Positions 7,112 through 15,714 of a DNA stretch of 35,745 bases are shown in pieces (positions within the stretch are counted from its first letter, which is position 1; every line of letters starts with the position of its first letter). A program made the translations under genes and the position numbers. Below the pieces are notes generated by a model. That model did no database searches. It worked only from the letters and a program-made list of their open reading frames with translations, and was not told where the DNA came from. The DNA comes from Limiplasma pullistercoris (GTDB lineage: Bacteria; Bacillota; Clostridia; Christensenellales; Aristaeellaceae). The stretch spans positions 1-35,745 of the forward strand of contig DVMC01000160.1 in assembly GCA_018715165.1 (NCBI GenBank), written 5' to 3'.

Positions 7112-8697
7112 CCCGTTCTCCCGCCGCAAAACGCAATCTCCACGCCCTGTGGCTGTGCGCCGCGGCGCTGCTTGTGGCCGTCGTTTTGACATTCCTCCCT
7201 GCGCTGGAGTTTTCCACAGTGGTGTTCACCAAGCGTTCGGGCAATACCTTTGTGGGCGACGAGCGCTACCTGGAGGCCCGCGCCGAAGCCGAAGCCGCCG
7301 CCGCGGCGTTTGAGGGCGCGGCGATTCATGAAACCGTCATCGAACGCGTAAATTCCAAGGGCGAAACCACCTCCATGGTCACCTTTGACGTCAAGGAAAG
7401 CACGCGCATGACCATCTGGCAGCTTCTGGCGTCCATCGGTGGCTTTTCCCTGAGCAGCGTGCACACGGCGCACGCATTTGCGCTGTGCGTGCTTTTGGCC
7501 GTTGTGCTGGGCGCGCTGAGCCTGCGCGGACAGCTGGCCTGCGAGCACCGCCACCTGCCGCGTTCCACGCGCGTGCTGCGCACCTGCGCGGCATGGCTTG
7601 GGCTGGCCGCGATGCTGTGCGTGCCCCTGTTTGGCATGTCGTGCAACTACAACTTCACCAGGCAGGTGTCCCTCTATCTGACCGAGCATGCGGAGCTGAG
7701 CGGCCAGGCGGTGCCCGCGCTGGAACGCCTGCTTTACAGCGCCGCGCCGGCCGGAGAGCTGGAGGCGCTGCTGGATGGCATGACCATGACCACGCTGTGG
7801 CCGCTATGGGCGCTGCTGCCGGTGCTGTTTGTCTTTCTGCTGGGGCTGATTCTGCTTTGCAAGGGGGAGATCAAGCCCACGCTGGCGCGCGGCGGTCTAT
7901 ATGCGTTCGTGATCGTGCTGTGCGTGGTGATTCTCTATCCGTTCTTTGTCATGCTGATCACCGCCTTCCGCAGCAACGCCGAAACCACCGACATGTACTT
8001 CCTGCACATCCTGCCGACCACCTGGGTATGGAGCAACATCAGCGACATCGTCGCCAGAGGCGTGCCCCGCTTCCTGCTTAATTCCATCCTGCTGTCCACG
8101 GGCGCGACGGCCATCGCCCTGGTGTGCGGCATCCCCGCCGCCTACGCCATGGCGCGCATGCAGTTCAGGGGCAAAAAGTCCTTCCTGGGCTTTGTCATCA
8201 TGAGTCAGATGTTCGCGCCGGTGGTGCTGCTGGTGGGCATCACACAGCTGATGAACACGCTGCGCCTGAACGATACCATCCTGGGGCTGATGTTCATCAA
8301 CGCGGCGTTCAATCAGGCGTTCGCCATCTGGCTGCTGCGGGGCACCTTCGTTTCGATTTCCTCGGAAATGGAACAGGCCGCCTGCATCGACGGGTGCAAC
8401 AGCGTCAGCGCCCTCATCCGCATCCTTCTGCCCATGGCGGCGCCCGGCATCGTAACCACGCTGATTTTCGTATTCATCAACGCGTGGAACGAGTACACCA
8501 TCTCCACCGTGCTCATCTCCACCCCCACCAACAAGCCCATCACCGTAGGCATTACGCAGTTCAGTTCCTTCAACATGATCGAGTGGCAGTACCTGTTTGC
8601 CTCCGCGCTGCTGGCGACCATCCCGGTGGTCATCCTGTTCATGCTCATCGAAAAGCATCTCGTCAGCGGCCTGACCTCCGGCGGTGTGAAGGGCTAA
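7108..8697 (+). CDS. Sugar ABC transporter permease (MalG/UgpE type) with long N-terminal extension
   Basis: The second permease, 529 residues, is nearly twice the usual ~280. The ordinary MalG-type part starts near residue 260 (YAFVIVLCVVILYPFFVMLITAF) and includes the coupling loop EQAACIDGCNSVSALIRILLPMAAPG near residues 420-445. Ahead of it lies an extension with a first membrane segment (residues ~10-32). A hydrophilic, Ala/Glu-rich outer domain of about 75 residues follows, then three more membrane segments at roughly 115-140, 155-180 and 230-252. The start overlaps the upstream stop (ATGA), so the extension is not an artefact of start choice. No ATP-binding subunit follows; a shared MsmK/UgpC-type ATPase elsewhere is likely. 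Confidence 0.92.
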   Translation: MTRSPAAKRNLHALWLCAAALLVAVVLTFLPALEFSTVVFTKRSGNTFVGDERYLEARAEAEAAAAAFEGAAIHETVIERVNSKGETTSMVTFDVKESTRMTIWQLLASIGGFSLSSVHTAHAFALCVLLAVVLGALSLRGQLACEHRHLPRSTRVLRTCAAWLGLAAMLCVPLFGMSCNYNFTRQVSLYLTEHAELSGQAVPALERLLYSAAPAGELEALLDGMTMTTLWPLWALLPVLFVFLLGLILLCKGEIKPTLARGGLYAFVIVLCVVILYPFFVMLITAFRSNAETTDMYFLHILPTTWVWSNISDIVARGVPRFLLNSILLSTGATAIALVCGIPAAYAMARMQFRGKKSFLGFVIMSQMFAPVVLLVGITQLMNTLRLNDTILGLMFINAAFNQAFAIWLLRGTFVSISSEMEQAACIDGCNSVSALIRILLPMAAPGIVTTLIFVFINAWNEYTISTVLISTPTNKPITVGITQFSSFNMIEWQYLFASALLATIPVVILFMLIEKHLVSGLTSGGVKG

Positions 8698-8726
8698 GTT
8701 TCTCTGCCTCCTTGCGGATTTAGGGC

Positions 8727-8755
8727 TTGCTTTTTCCATAGGATAATGCTAATAT
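8727..8755 (+). promoter_or_regulatory. Possible promoter of secG
   Basis: TTGCTT (8727-8732), 17 bases, TAATAT (8750-8755) in a short AT-rich patch; TATAAT also occurs at 8753-8758 with less good spacing. There is no clear terminator between the permease gene and secG, so readthrough is also possible. Confidence 0.4.
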
Positions 8756-8789
8756 AATATGTCGATATTCGCCAAGGAGGGAACCCCCG

Positions 8790-9026
8790 ATGACCGTGCT
8801 TCACTGGATTGTTGGCATCCTGCTTTTGATATCTGCCCTTGTGATGATCGTGACCGTGCTTTTGCAAAGCAGCGAGCGCAGCGGCCTGGGCGCCATCAGC
8901 GGCGCGGCCGAAACCTTTTTCGGCAAGAACAAGGCCAAGGGCATGGACGCCAAGCTGGCGCTGATTACCAAGATCTGCGCGATCGTGTTTGTGGTGCTGT
9001 CCATTGTGATGATGTTTTTGGGCTGA
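8790..9026 (+). CDS. secG: Preprotein translocase subunit SecG
   Basis: This small membrane subunit of the SecYEG channel has 78 residues, typical of the family. It has two membrane segments, residues ~4-24 and ~54-77. Between them is the conserved loop LLQSSERSGLGAISGAAETFFGKNKAKG, which carries the characteristic Q-S, G-L-G and F-F-G-K elements. AAGGAGGG lies eight bases before the ATG. The gene stands alone and ends in a strong bidirectional terminator. In many Firmicutes secG is next to rnr and smpB, which are not visible here. Confidence 0.95.
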   Translation: MTVLHWIVGILLLISALVMIVTVLLQSSERSGLGAISGAAETFFGKNKAKGMDAKLALITKICAIVFVVLSIVMMFLG

Positions 9027-9036
9027 TGCCTTAAAG

Positions 9037-9078
9037 CGCGCAAAAGGCGGTCCCCTGACGGGGGCCGCCTTTTGCGCG
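9037..9078. terminator. Bidirectional terminator between secG and azlD
   Basis: Bases 9037-9055 pair with 9060-9078 over 19 positions with a single G-T mismatch. The stem carries AAAAGG and CCTTTT near its base. It sits between convergent genes and can serve both. Confidence 0.8.
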
Positions 9079-9087
9079 TCTGCCGGA

Positions 9088-9432
9088 TTATGCCGCCGCG
9101 CTCAAAAGCCTCAGCAGCAGCACATAAACCGCCGTGCCGCCCGCAATGCTCAAAAGCGCGTTGTGCTTTGCCCGGTGCAGCACATAGATCACCACCAGCG
9201 CCACAATTTCGGGGATGGCGTGGGTGGGGCCCAGCACATCCGTCCCTTTGAGGCAGTAAACCACCAGCAGGCCCATCATGGCCGGGGGCAGCGCCTGTCC
9301 CAGAAAGGACACCACGCGCGGAACGCCCTTGCTTTCCGGGAACAGCCAGAAGGGCAGAAAGCGGGTGATCACCGTACCCGCCGCCACGGCGAGAATCATC
9401 GCCATCGTTTCCAGGGGCGTCATCACCTGCAT
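9088..9432 (-). CDS. azlD: Branched-chain amino-acid export subunit AzlD
   Basis: This small (114-residue) partner of AzlC completes the two-part exporter of branched-chain amino acids. It has four hydrophobic stretches and the family-typical VITRFLPFWLFPE near residues 21-33, followed by FLGQALPPAMMGLLVVYCLK. The start ATG at 9432 is preceded by GGGGAGGG, which lies inside the end of azlC, so the two genes overlap by 10 bases and are translationally coupled. A second in-frame ATG at 9423 lacks a ribosome site. It ends just short of the terminator shared with secG. Confidence 0.9.
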   Translation of the reverse strand: MQVMTPLETMAMILAVAAGTVITRFLPFWLFPESKGVPRVVSFLGQALPPAMMGLLVVYCLKGTDVLGPTHAIPEIVALVVIYVLHRAKHNALLSIAGGTAVYVLLLRLLSAAA

Positions 9433-10142
9433 AGCCTGTCCCTCCCCAGCAAAAGCGCCGCCAGAATAACCCCCATCGCAGGGATGATAAAGCTGCTCTG
9501 GCCAAACACGGCCAGGCACGCCGCCGCCGCCCCCAGCCCGATGAGCGCGGAGGGACGGTCCTCCCGCCGGTCCCACTTGTCCAGGAACAGCACGAAGATC
9601 AGCGCCGTGAGCACGAAATCCAGGCCGGTCAGGTCCGCGTGGAGCATGCCGCCGATCAGCCCGCCCACAAAGGAGGCCGCGACCCAGTAAAGGTAGTCCA
9701 GCAGCGACACGGCCAGGTAGAAATCCTTGGCGGGAACGCCCGCGGGCGGCTCCGTGGCGCAGTTGATGGAAAAGGTCTCGTCGCACAGGAGGAACACCAG
9801 CGCGTTTCGTGCACGGCCCATCCCCCGGTAGCGGGGCAGCATGCTCAGGCCGTAGAACAGGTGGCGGGCGTTGACCATCAGGCTCATCAGGAACGCCTGA
9901 ATCGGGTCAAACGCCGCCGTGAGCAGCGAGATGGCCACGTACTGCATGCTGCCGCCGAAAGCCAACGCGCTCATCAAAAGCGACCACAGCGCGCCGTAGC
10001 CCTTGGAGGCCATCAGCACGCCATAGGTCAGCCCCAGGCAGGAAAAGCCCATCAGCACGGGCAGCGTATGGGGAAAGGCAGCCCGGACCGCAACTGCGGC
10101 GCGCTTGGCGGGGCTTGCCGCCGTATTGCCCGAAGGTTGCAT
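9423..10142 (-). CDS. azlC: Branched-chain amino-acid exporter AzlC
   Basis: This is the large subunit of the AzlCD exporter, 239 residues, with about five to six membrane segments. Family features are FPHTLPVLMGFSCLGLTYGVL near the N-terminus, then AFGGSMQYVAISLL, the run NARHLFYGLSMLPRY, LLCDETFSI and a C-terminal GQSSFIIPAMGVILAALL. In Bacillus subtilis the pair exports branched-chain amino acids and lets cells resist 4-azaleucine. Here the two genes form a small operon without an AzlB-type regulator in view. AAAAGGAG precedes the ATG at 10142. It is separated from the LCP gene upstream by a terminator. Confidence 0.92.
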   Translation of the reverse strand: MQPSGNTAASPAKRAAVAVRAAFPHTLPVLMGFSCLGLTYGVLMASKGYGALWSLLMSALAFGGSMQYVAISLLTAAFDPIQAFLMSLMVNARHLFYGLSMLPRYRGMGRARNALVFLLCDETFSINCATEPPAGVPAKDFYLAVSLLDYLYWVAASFVGGLIGGMLHADLTGLDFVLTALIFVLFLDKWDRREDRPSALIGLGAAAACLAVFGQSSFIIPAMGVILAALLLGRDRLCR

Positions 10143-10165
10143 CGCTTCATTCGCTCCTTTTGCAG

Positions 10166-10196
10166 AAAAATGCCCGCGCCCCGTGAGGGCGCGGGC
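10166..10196 (-). terminator. Intrinsic terminator after the LCP gene
   Basis: Read on the minus strand, GCCCGCGCCC at 10196-10187 pairs with GGGCGCGGGC at 10181-10172, followed by ATTTTT. It separates the surface-protein/LCP unit from azlC. Confidence 0.8.
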
Positions 10197-10220
10197 GCGG
10201 CATGCCGGCGGCCCGCCGGC

Positions 10221-11393
10221 TTATTTCACGTAGCTCTGACCGTAAATGAATTCCTGCATGGCGGTCAGCGTGGTCTGCATGCGCTTCTCGCTGATGTACA
10301 CCAGGCTCTCGCCGTCAAATTCCCGATAGCCGTACTGCTTTTCCATGGGAATGCCGAGCTGGCCCACCACCTCGCCGCCGGAGGCGAGGCTTTGCATCGC
10401 GCTGCCAGAGAGCACCGTCATGCCCAGGGAAAGGAGCTCGTCGGCGGTCAGGTTGGTCTTGCCGTAGGGCAAGGCGGTCTCGATCAGGTTGAGGAACTTG
10501 GTAAGGTCCATATCCACCATGACCTTCTTGAGCAGGGCCTCCAGCAGTTTTCTCTGGCGCTCGTTGCGGTTGATATCGTTCTGGCCCTGAAGGTTGCGGA
10601 TACGGCCGTAGGTCACGGCCTCCATGCCGTCCAGGTGCTGTACGCCGTCAACTACCTCCAGCTTGTCGCGCTCTACGTCGTCCATCGGCTCCTTCACGTG
10701 CAGCTCATAGTTGATGGCCTGCGCCTCGCCCTTGGTCAATTCAATATCCACGCCGCCCAGCGCCTCGATGATATCGGCCAGGCCATGGATGTTGACCACC
10801 ACATAGCGCTCGATATTCATCTGGAAATTGCGGTTGACGGTCTTCATGGCCAGCTCGGCGCCCTTGGCGATATCGCCATCCTTGCTGCCGAACTTGAAGG
10901 CGGTGTTCAGGCGCTTTTGGCTCTTGTAACCGGGCACCACCACGGCCGTATCGCGGGCGATGGAGGTCAGCTTGATGGAGCCGTCCTGGGTGTTGATGGA
11001 GCAGATGATGTTGGCGTCGGCGCGGCCGCTGACCAGCTCGACGCTGCGGTTGTCCACGCCCAGCAGCAGAATGTTCACCACATGGTCGGGCAGGTCCTCA
11101 TTGGGCTCCAGGTTGGACAGGTCCACCTCGGTATCGACGGTGGTATCCTCCAGCATGGAGGCCATCTCCTCCATGAGCGCCTCTTCCTCAGGCGTCAGCT
11201 CGGCGGCGTTCTCGGCGGTGGCGTCGCTGTCGCCCATGCCCTCCTCCGCCCACTGCTGCCATTGCGCCAGCTCCTCCGGCGTCAGCTCGTCAGGCACAAA
11301 GTCTTCAAGGCTGTTCTCGGCCAGGCAGCCGCCCACCAGCAGCAGCGCGCAAAGGCAGAGCGACAAAGCCCTTTTCAACATCTTACCGATCAT
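10221..11393 (-). CDS. LCP family (LytR-CpsA-Psr) cell-wall ligase
   Basis: LCP proteins transfer undecaprenyl-linked glycopolymers to peptidoglycan (or, in some actinobacteria, to protein) outside the membrane. This 390-residue protein has a short basic start, a hydrophobic segment and V-G-G-C at residues 20-23, so it may be a lipoprotein or carry an uncleaved anchor. An acidic linker follows to about residue 100. The LCP domain shows NILLLGVDNR, ICSINTQDG, SIARDT (the usual S-x-x-R-D-T) and, near the end, YGRIRNLQGQND..RNERQR, matching the conserved Asp and Arg positions. It starts 24 bases after the giant surface-protein gene, with AAGGAGG, so the two are almost certainly co-transcribed. 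Confidence 0.93.
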   Translation of the reverse strand: MIGKMLKRALSLCLCALLLVGGCLAENSLEDFVPDELTPEELAQWQQWAEEGMGDSDATAENAAELTPEEEALMEEMASMLEDTTVDTEVDLSNLEPNEDLPDHVVNILLLGVDNRSVELVSGRADANIICSINTQDGSIKLTSIARDTAVVVPGYKSQKRLNTAFKFGSKDGDIAKGAELAMKTVNRNFQMNIERYVVVNIHGLADIIEALGGVDIELTKGEAQAINYELHVKEPMDDVERDKLEVVDGVQHLDGMEAVTYGRIRNLQGQNDINRNERQRKLLEALLKKVMVDMDLTKFLNLIETALPYGKTNLTADELLSLGMTVLSGSAMQSLASGGEVVGQLGIPMEKQYGYREFDGESLVYISEKRMQTTLTAMQEFIYGQSYVK

Positions 11394-11417
11394 GGTTTTC
11401 CTCCTTACACAAATGAG

Positions 11418-14400
11418 TCAGATCCCGTCGCCGGGCTGTTCGCCCACGCCATACAATCCACTCTTGGACAGCTGGGCCGTCAGGTACGGCCGGGTCCGCA
11501 TCATCGCACGGAACATGGCACGATTGGATTCGGATGCAGTATATGGCACCACGGCCGTCGTGTCAAGCGCCTTTTCGCCGCCGTCATAGCGCAGCAGCGT
11601 GGTGGAATGCAGACGGATATGGTCGTTGAGCAGCTTAAGGGTCAGATCCAGCAATTCTTCATCGGCGGCGGCCTCGCCCTTGGCGGCTGCCACGGCGGCC
11701 TGCATACGCTCATCCTGCGCATCCACAGCTGTGGTCACGGGCTTGCCGGCCACGGTCTCGGTCACGTCGCCTTCCGTCTTAGCGGAGGTCAGGTCGCTTT
11801 CCAACAGGCCGCTGGCGTCAAAGAGCACGCTGGCGTTTTCCAGCACGGGCGCGATGTCCACCCGGCGGGAGCCGCTGCTGACCTTGACGCTGACACGCAT
11901 GAGCTTTTCGCCCACCTCGGCGGCCTCCTGCGCGCTGGCCTCGCTCTGGGCCAGCTGGGTATCCGCGGTCACGGGCTCCAGGTCCACCTGGAAGCGCGTG
12001 GCGCTGGATTTGCTGATTCCCTCCTGCTTCATCAGCTCGGCCACCGCCTCGCCGCTTCGAAGCTCCTCCAGATCCAGCAGCACCATCACGCCGTCCAGCC
12101 CGAAGGCGATATAATCGACGTTCTGACGGCCCAGGTTGTTGAGCATGCCATAGCTGATGGTCAGCCTGCGGCCGCGCACCAGCTTGTTGCCGTCCAGGTC
12201 GGTGGCATAGCCGCCGTCGGCGTTGAGCTCCGGCTCGGCGTTGAGGATGAGCAGCGCAGAGTCATAGCCGCCACGCAGGCGCAGGGTAGGCGTGGCGGGG
12301 CGCTCCCGCCCGTCGATGAGGTCGGTTACAGGCGTGCCGTAATACGTATCGCCCACCTTGAGCACGTCGATGGTGCGGATCTGCGTCCGGAGGGTCTTGC
12401 CATTTGAAAAGCGCAGCTCGTCGTAGACGGGATCAATGCGCGCCAGCGGGTCGTAGGGCAGGTAGTGGTGAATGTTCCAGTCGATGAAAAACAGCGGGCT
12501 GTCGGGCGCAATGACCAGCTCGTAATAATCCGGCGCAGACAGCGAGCCGACTAGATAGGGATAGTTGCCGTACGTCTCGCCCTTCACGCGGGACAGCGAG
12601 CCGGTCACCTCATCGTCCTCCAGCATGACGCTCTCGTCATACTCATAGTAGAAGTCCGGGTCCTCCTGCCCCTTCTGCTTGCTGGCGGCCTCCGGATAAA
12701 TCAGGACCACGATGCGCTTGATGGTCATGCGCACATCATAGCTGCCCGGCAGGTACTGCGCGTCCCCGGCGGGAACGGTCACACGGGCGATGTATTCGCC
12801 CACCTTGACGGGAGCGCGCTGCAAAAGCTCGCCATCCTGAAAATAGCTGACGGTGGCGCTTTCCGGATACAGCTTTTTGCTGAGCTGAAAGGCCTTGCCG
12901 TTATAGGTGCGCTCCTGGTCGGCGATGACCAGCGGCTGGCGCTCCTCCTTGACGGTAAAGACCACCTTCTCGCTGAAAGCAAAGGCGGAGGCGGTATCTG
13001 CGGAAAGGGTGACGCCGGCCTGCGCGCAGGCAAAGGCGCGGAAGGTGACCACGTCGCCGTCCTTGAGGTCGGGAATGGTGCATTCTCCGTTCCGCAGCAG
13101 GGCCACGCCCGCCGTGGGCACCCAGGTATCGGCCATCTCCTCCTCCTTGTCCGATACGATGTACTGCACGCCCAGCGTGTTTCCGGTATCGGTATGAAAG
13201 GTGATGGAGCCGTAGGGCGTGGCTTTTACGTTGCTGATGACGGGCAGCGCGTCGGGACTGGCCGTGCCGCCGTTAATGACGGCGGCATAGGTGTCCTGGT
13301 CGCTGAGCACCACCACGTCCGTCCCGCTCAGCGCCTGGGCGCGCCAAAGGGTGATGGTTCCGGTTCTGCCGGTGGTGACGTTGAAGGGCTCCTCGCTTCC
13401 CAGCTTGAGCACGATGTGCGCACGCGCCATGGGTGCGTTCTCATCGTCGGTCACAGCGATGACCGTGGGATGCAGGGCGCTGCCGGGCAGCGCCGTACCG
13501 CTGGAAAGGCTGAGGTTGGTGGTTCCGCCGATGGCGACCGTGCCGCCGCCGGAAACGCTGGCCGCGTCCAGCGCGCCCGTGCCGCTGACCGACAGAGTCG
13601 CTCCATCGCCCACCGTCACCGGGCCCACGGCGTTGGCGCCTTGCAGAACGAGCGTAACCGACGCGCCCGCGCCGATGCGCAGATCGCCGCTGGTGAAAGT
13701 GCCGGCCAACGTGAGCTTGACGCTCACCCCGTCCGCCACGATGATTTTTCCGGAGGTGCCGCCCTCGCTGACAACGCGGTAGTTGCCGGAAGCGTCAAAC
13801 GTATGATCGGACGCGCCCAGCGTGACCGACTTGCCTTGCTCGTCCTCCACGGCCTGCAAGAGCAGTTTGCCGCCCTGCACCGTGCCCTCATAGTGGTACC
13901 CGGCTGCGGCTGCGGGCAGCGGCGCGTACGCCGTTTGCGGTCTTGCGGCAGAAAACAGCACCGGCACGGCGGCACCGTTGTATTCCGCCGTCAGATCCAG
14001 CGCCATCTCGCCGCCCGATACCTGAACGGCGGTCCAGGCCGGCGCATCGCCTCTTGCCGCACGGATGGTCAGTCCGCCCTGCGCCGTCAGGTTCGGGGCG
14101 GAGAGCGTACCTACATGCAGGCGGCCCGTGCCGGAGACGGCATACGGGCCAGACAGCGCATTGAGGTAGGTATCCCCACTCACATACAGCGTTCCCCCGC
14201 CCTCCTGAAAGGTGGGCGCGGAGCCCTCCGTGCCCGCGCCTGCCAGCGTGAAGGAAGCGCCTGCGGCGCCGTTGATGACGCGGCCCTGATTGGCGGGGTC
14301 CGAGGCATAGAGGGTATAACTCTTCCCCGCCTCCGCCTGAAAGGGCTCGGCCGCGCTCAAATCCACCTTGTCGTCCTCGACGGGCGGCTCGGCCAGGGAG

Positions 14401-15614
14401 CTGACCTCCAGCGTGTTGCCGTTCATGCGGCCCCAATAGCTCGCGCCTTCTCCGAGGACAGGCAGCCACAGCGTGACCTTTCCGTCGGAGCCGGTTTTGA
14501 CATAGGTGAAGAACTTGCCGTCCACGTAGGCCTGCTCCGCACCGGGCGCATCAAAGACAACCGGCCTGCGGCCATTGTCGCTGGACGCCCCGGAGGGCAG
14601 GCGCACGTTGCCGCGCTCCACGTTGAGCACGCCATAGTTGAGGTTGTTGGCCACCGTGAGGCAGCCGGAGCCGCTCAGCTTGACGGCCGCATCCGGCGCG
14701 GTAAGGGTCTGAATGGTGGTGTAGCCCTGGAAGCCGATGGTGACCACGGACTTCTGCGACACGCGCAGCGTCAAAAGCTGCACCCCGTCCAGCTCGATGG
14801 ACAGCACCATGTTGTCACGGATATAGAGCGTGGCGTTCTCCCCGCCGCCGGTCAGGTGATAGCTGCCGCTGCGGTAGAGGATGTTCTCGCCGTCCACCAG
14901 CTCCATCTCGATGGGCGCGGTCGCGGCCAGCGTCATGATGCCGTCCGTCGTATCCGATCCCACCTCCATCAGCCACTGGCCCAGCCCGCAGAGCGCCACC
15001 ACGTCGCCCGCCTCATTGATGCCGATATGGCGGCAGCCCGGCACGGTGCATTTGGGCGCGCGCTCGCAGTGCTCGTTCATATGGTCGCACTGGCTTTCGT
15101 CCCAGACGTCGCCGGGGTTGCCCGTGGGCAAAACCGTGACGGCGGGAGGCGAGCCTCCATCCGGGGTGACGGCGGGAACAGGCGGGGGCGTTTCGGAGGT
15201 TTCCGGACCCGGCACGGGCGTCTCAGAGGCCTCCGGGCTGGCCGTGGGCGTTTCGGATGCCTCCGGACTTGCCGTGGGCGTTTCGGACCCCTCCGGACTT
15301 GCCGTGGGCGTCCCGGACTCCTCCGGAGGCGGCGTGACCGCAGGCGTCTCGGAGGGCGCCGGAACCGCCGTGGGGGTTACGGAGGGTTCGGTGGAAGGCG
15401 CCGTCTCCGGCCCGGCTGCGGGGATGGACGGTTCGGGATTCTCCCCGGCGCCGCTTTCCGACGTGGTCAAAAGGTCCCCCTCAGGCATCGGGGTGGGTGT
15501 GGGCAACGGCACGGCCGTGTCCTCGGCCAACGCCTCCAACAGCGGCAGGGCGCACAGACAGATGCACAGCCAAACGCAAACGCTGCGCATATGCCGCTTC
15601 TTGACGGAACGCAT
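11418..15614 (-). CDS. Very large secreted surface protein with Pro/Thr stalk and MBG-like domains
   Basis: This is 1398 residues from the ATG at 15614, chosen because AAGGAGGAGG lies directly upstream and a signal peptide follows (basic start, hydrophobic VCVWLCICLCALPLL, cut near EALAED at residue 31). Next is a low-complexity stalk rich in Pro, Thr, Ser and Glu with ten-residue repeats (TPTASPEASE type). A Cys/His cluster follows (C-x2-H-x3-C-x4-K-C-x4-C-x-H). A long region of short beta-strand repeats (GGTVAIGG, GAGASVTL types) resembles carbohydrate-binding beta-helix proteins. About two thirds along, a stretch with the motif ERTYNGKAF and VGEYIARVTV looks like an MBG-type beta domain, with a second after it. 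No LPXTG or C-terminal membrane anchor is visible. The function is unknown; attachment through the downstream LCP enzyme is a possibility. Confidence 0.85.
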   Translation of the reverse strand: MRSVKKRHMRSVCVWLCICLCALPLLEALAEDTAVPLPTPTPMPEGDLLTTSESGAGENPEPSIPAAGPETAPSTEPSVTPTAVPAPSETPAVTPPPEESGTPTASPEGSETPTASPEASETPTASPEASETPVPGPETSETPPPVPAVTPDGGSPPAVTVLPTGNPGDVWDESQCDHMNEHCERAPKCTVPGCRHIGINEAGDVVALCGLGQWLMEVGSDTTDGIMTLAATAPIEMELVDGENILYRSGSYHLTGGGENATLYIRDNMVLSIELDGVQLLTLRVSQKSVVTIGFQGYTTIQTLTAPDAAVKLSGSGCLTVANNLNYGVLNVERGNVRLPSGASSDNGRRPVVFDAPGAEQAYVDGKFFTYVKTGSDGKVTLWLPVLGEGASYWGRMNGNTLEVSSLAEPPVEDDKVDLSAAEPFQAEAGKSYTLYASDPANQGRVINGAAGASFTLAGAGTEGSAPTFQEGGGTLYVSGDTYLNALSGPYAVSGTGRLHVGTLSAPNLTAQGGLTIRAARGDAPAWTAVQVSGGEMALDLTAEYNGAAVPVLFSAARPQTAYAPLPAAAAGYHYEGTVQGGKLLLQAVEDEQGKSVTLGASDHTFDASGNYRVVSEGGTSGKIIVADGVSVKLTLAGTFTSGDLRIGAGASVTLVLQGANAVGPVTVGDGATLSVSGTGALDAASVSGGGTVAIGGTTNLSLSSGTALPGSALHPTVIAVTDDENAPMARAHIVLKLGSEEPFNVTTGRTGTITLWRAQALSGTDVVVLSDQDTYAAVINGGTASPDALPVISNVKATPYGSITFHTDTGNTLGVQYIVSDKEEEMADTWVPTAGVALLRNGECTIPDLKDGDVVTFRAFACAQAGVTLSADTASAFAFSEKVVFTVKEERQPLVIADQERTYNGKAFQLSKKLYPESATVSYFQDGELLQRAPVKVGEYIARVTVPAGDAQYLPGSYDVRMTIKRIVVLIYPEAASKQKGQEDPDFYYEYDESVMLEDDEVTGSLSRVKGETYGNYPYLVGSLSAPDYYELVIAPDSPLFFIDWNIHHYLPYDPLARIDPVYDELRFSNGKTLRTQIRTIDVLKVGDTYYGTPVTDLIDGRERPATPTLRLRGGYDSALLILNAEPELNADGGYATDLDGNKLVRGRRLTISYGMLNNLGRQNVDYIAFGLDGVMVLLDLEELRSGEAVAELMKQEGISKSSATRFQVDLEPVTADTQLAQSEASAQEAAEVGEKLMRVSVKVSSGSRRVDIAPVLENASVLFDASGLLESDLTSAKTEGDVTETVAGKPVTTAVDAQDERMQAAVAAAKGEAAADEELLDLTLKLLNDHIRLHSTTLLRYDGGEKALDTTAVVPYTASESNRAMFRAMMRTRPYLTAQLSKSGLYGVGEQPGDGI
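15182..15340 (-). repeat. 30-bp tandem repeats encoding the Pro/Thr stalk
   Basis: Imperfect 30-base units (GGCGTTTCGGA..CCTCCGGACTTGCC on the plus strand) encode ten-residue repeats of the type TPTASPEASE in the giant surface protein. The copies are close enough for slippage, so the number may vary between strains. Confidence 0.8.
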
Positions 15615-15714
15615 GCTCAACCTCCTCCTTGAAGCACATAAGGTGGGCGCACCAAAAGCGCCCCCGACGACATAGAACGAATTACCATGGCATACCCATC
15701 CATGTTTTTCAATT

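Noticed and set aside
15182..15340. CRISPR-like regular repeats near the start of the giant gene
   Set aside because: These are in-frame 30-base protein repeats without unique spacers.
13194..15632. 812-codon plus-strand frame opposite the giant surface protein, and the 922-codon frame at 9639-12407
   Set aside because: They are Arg/Gly/Ala-rich shadows with no start signal, crossing the real azlC, LCP and surface-protein genes and their regulatory sites.
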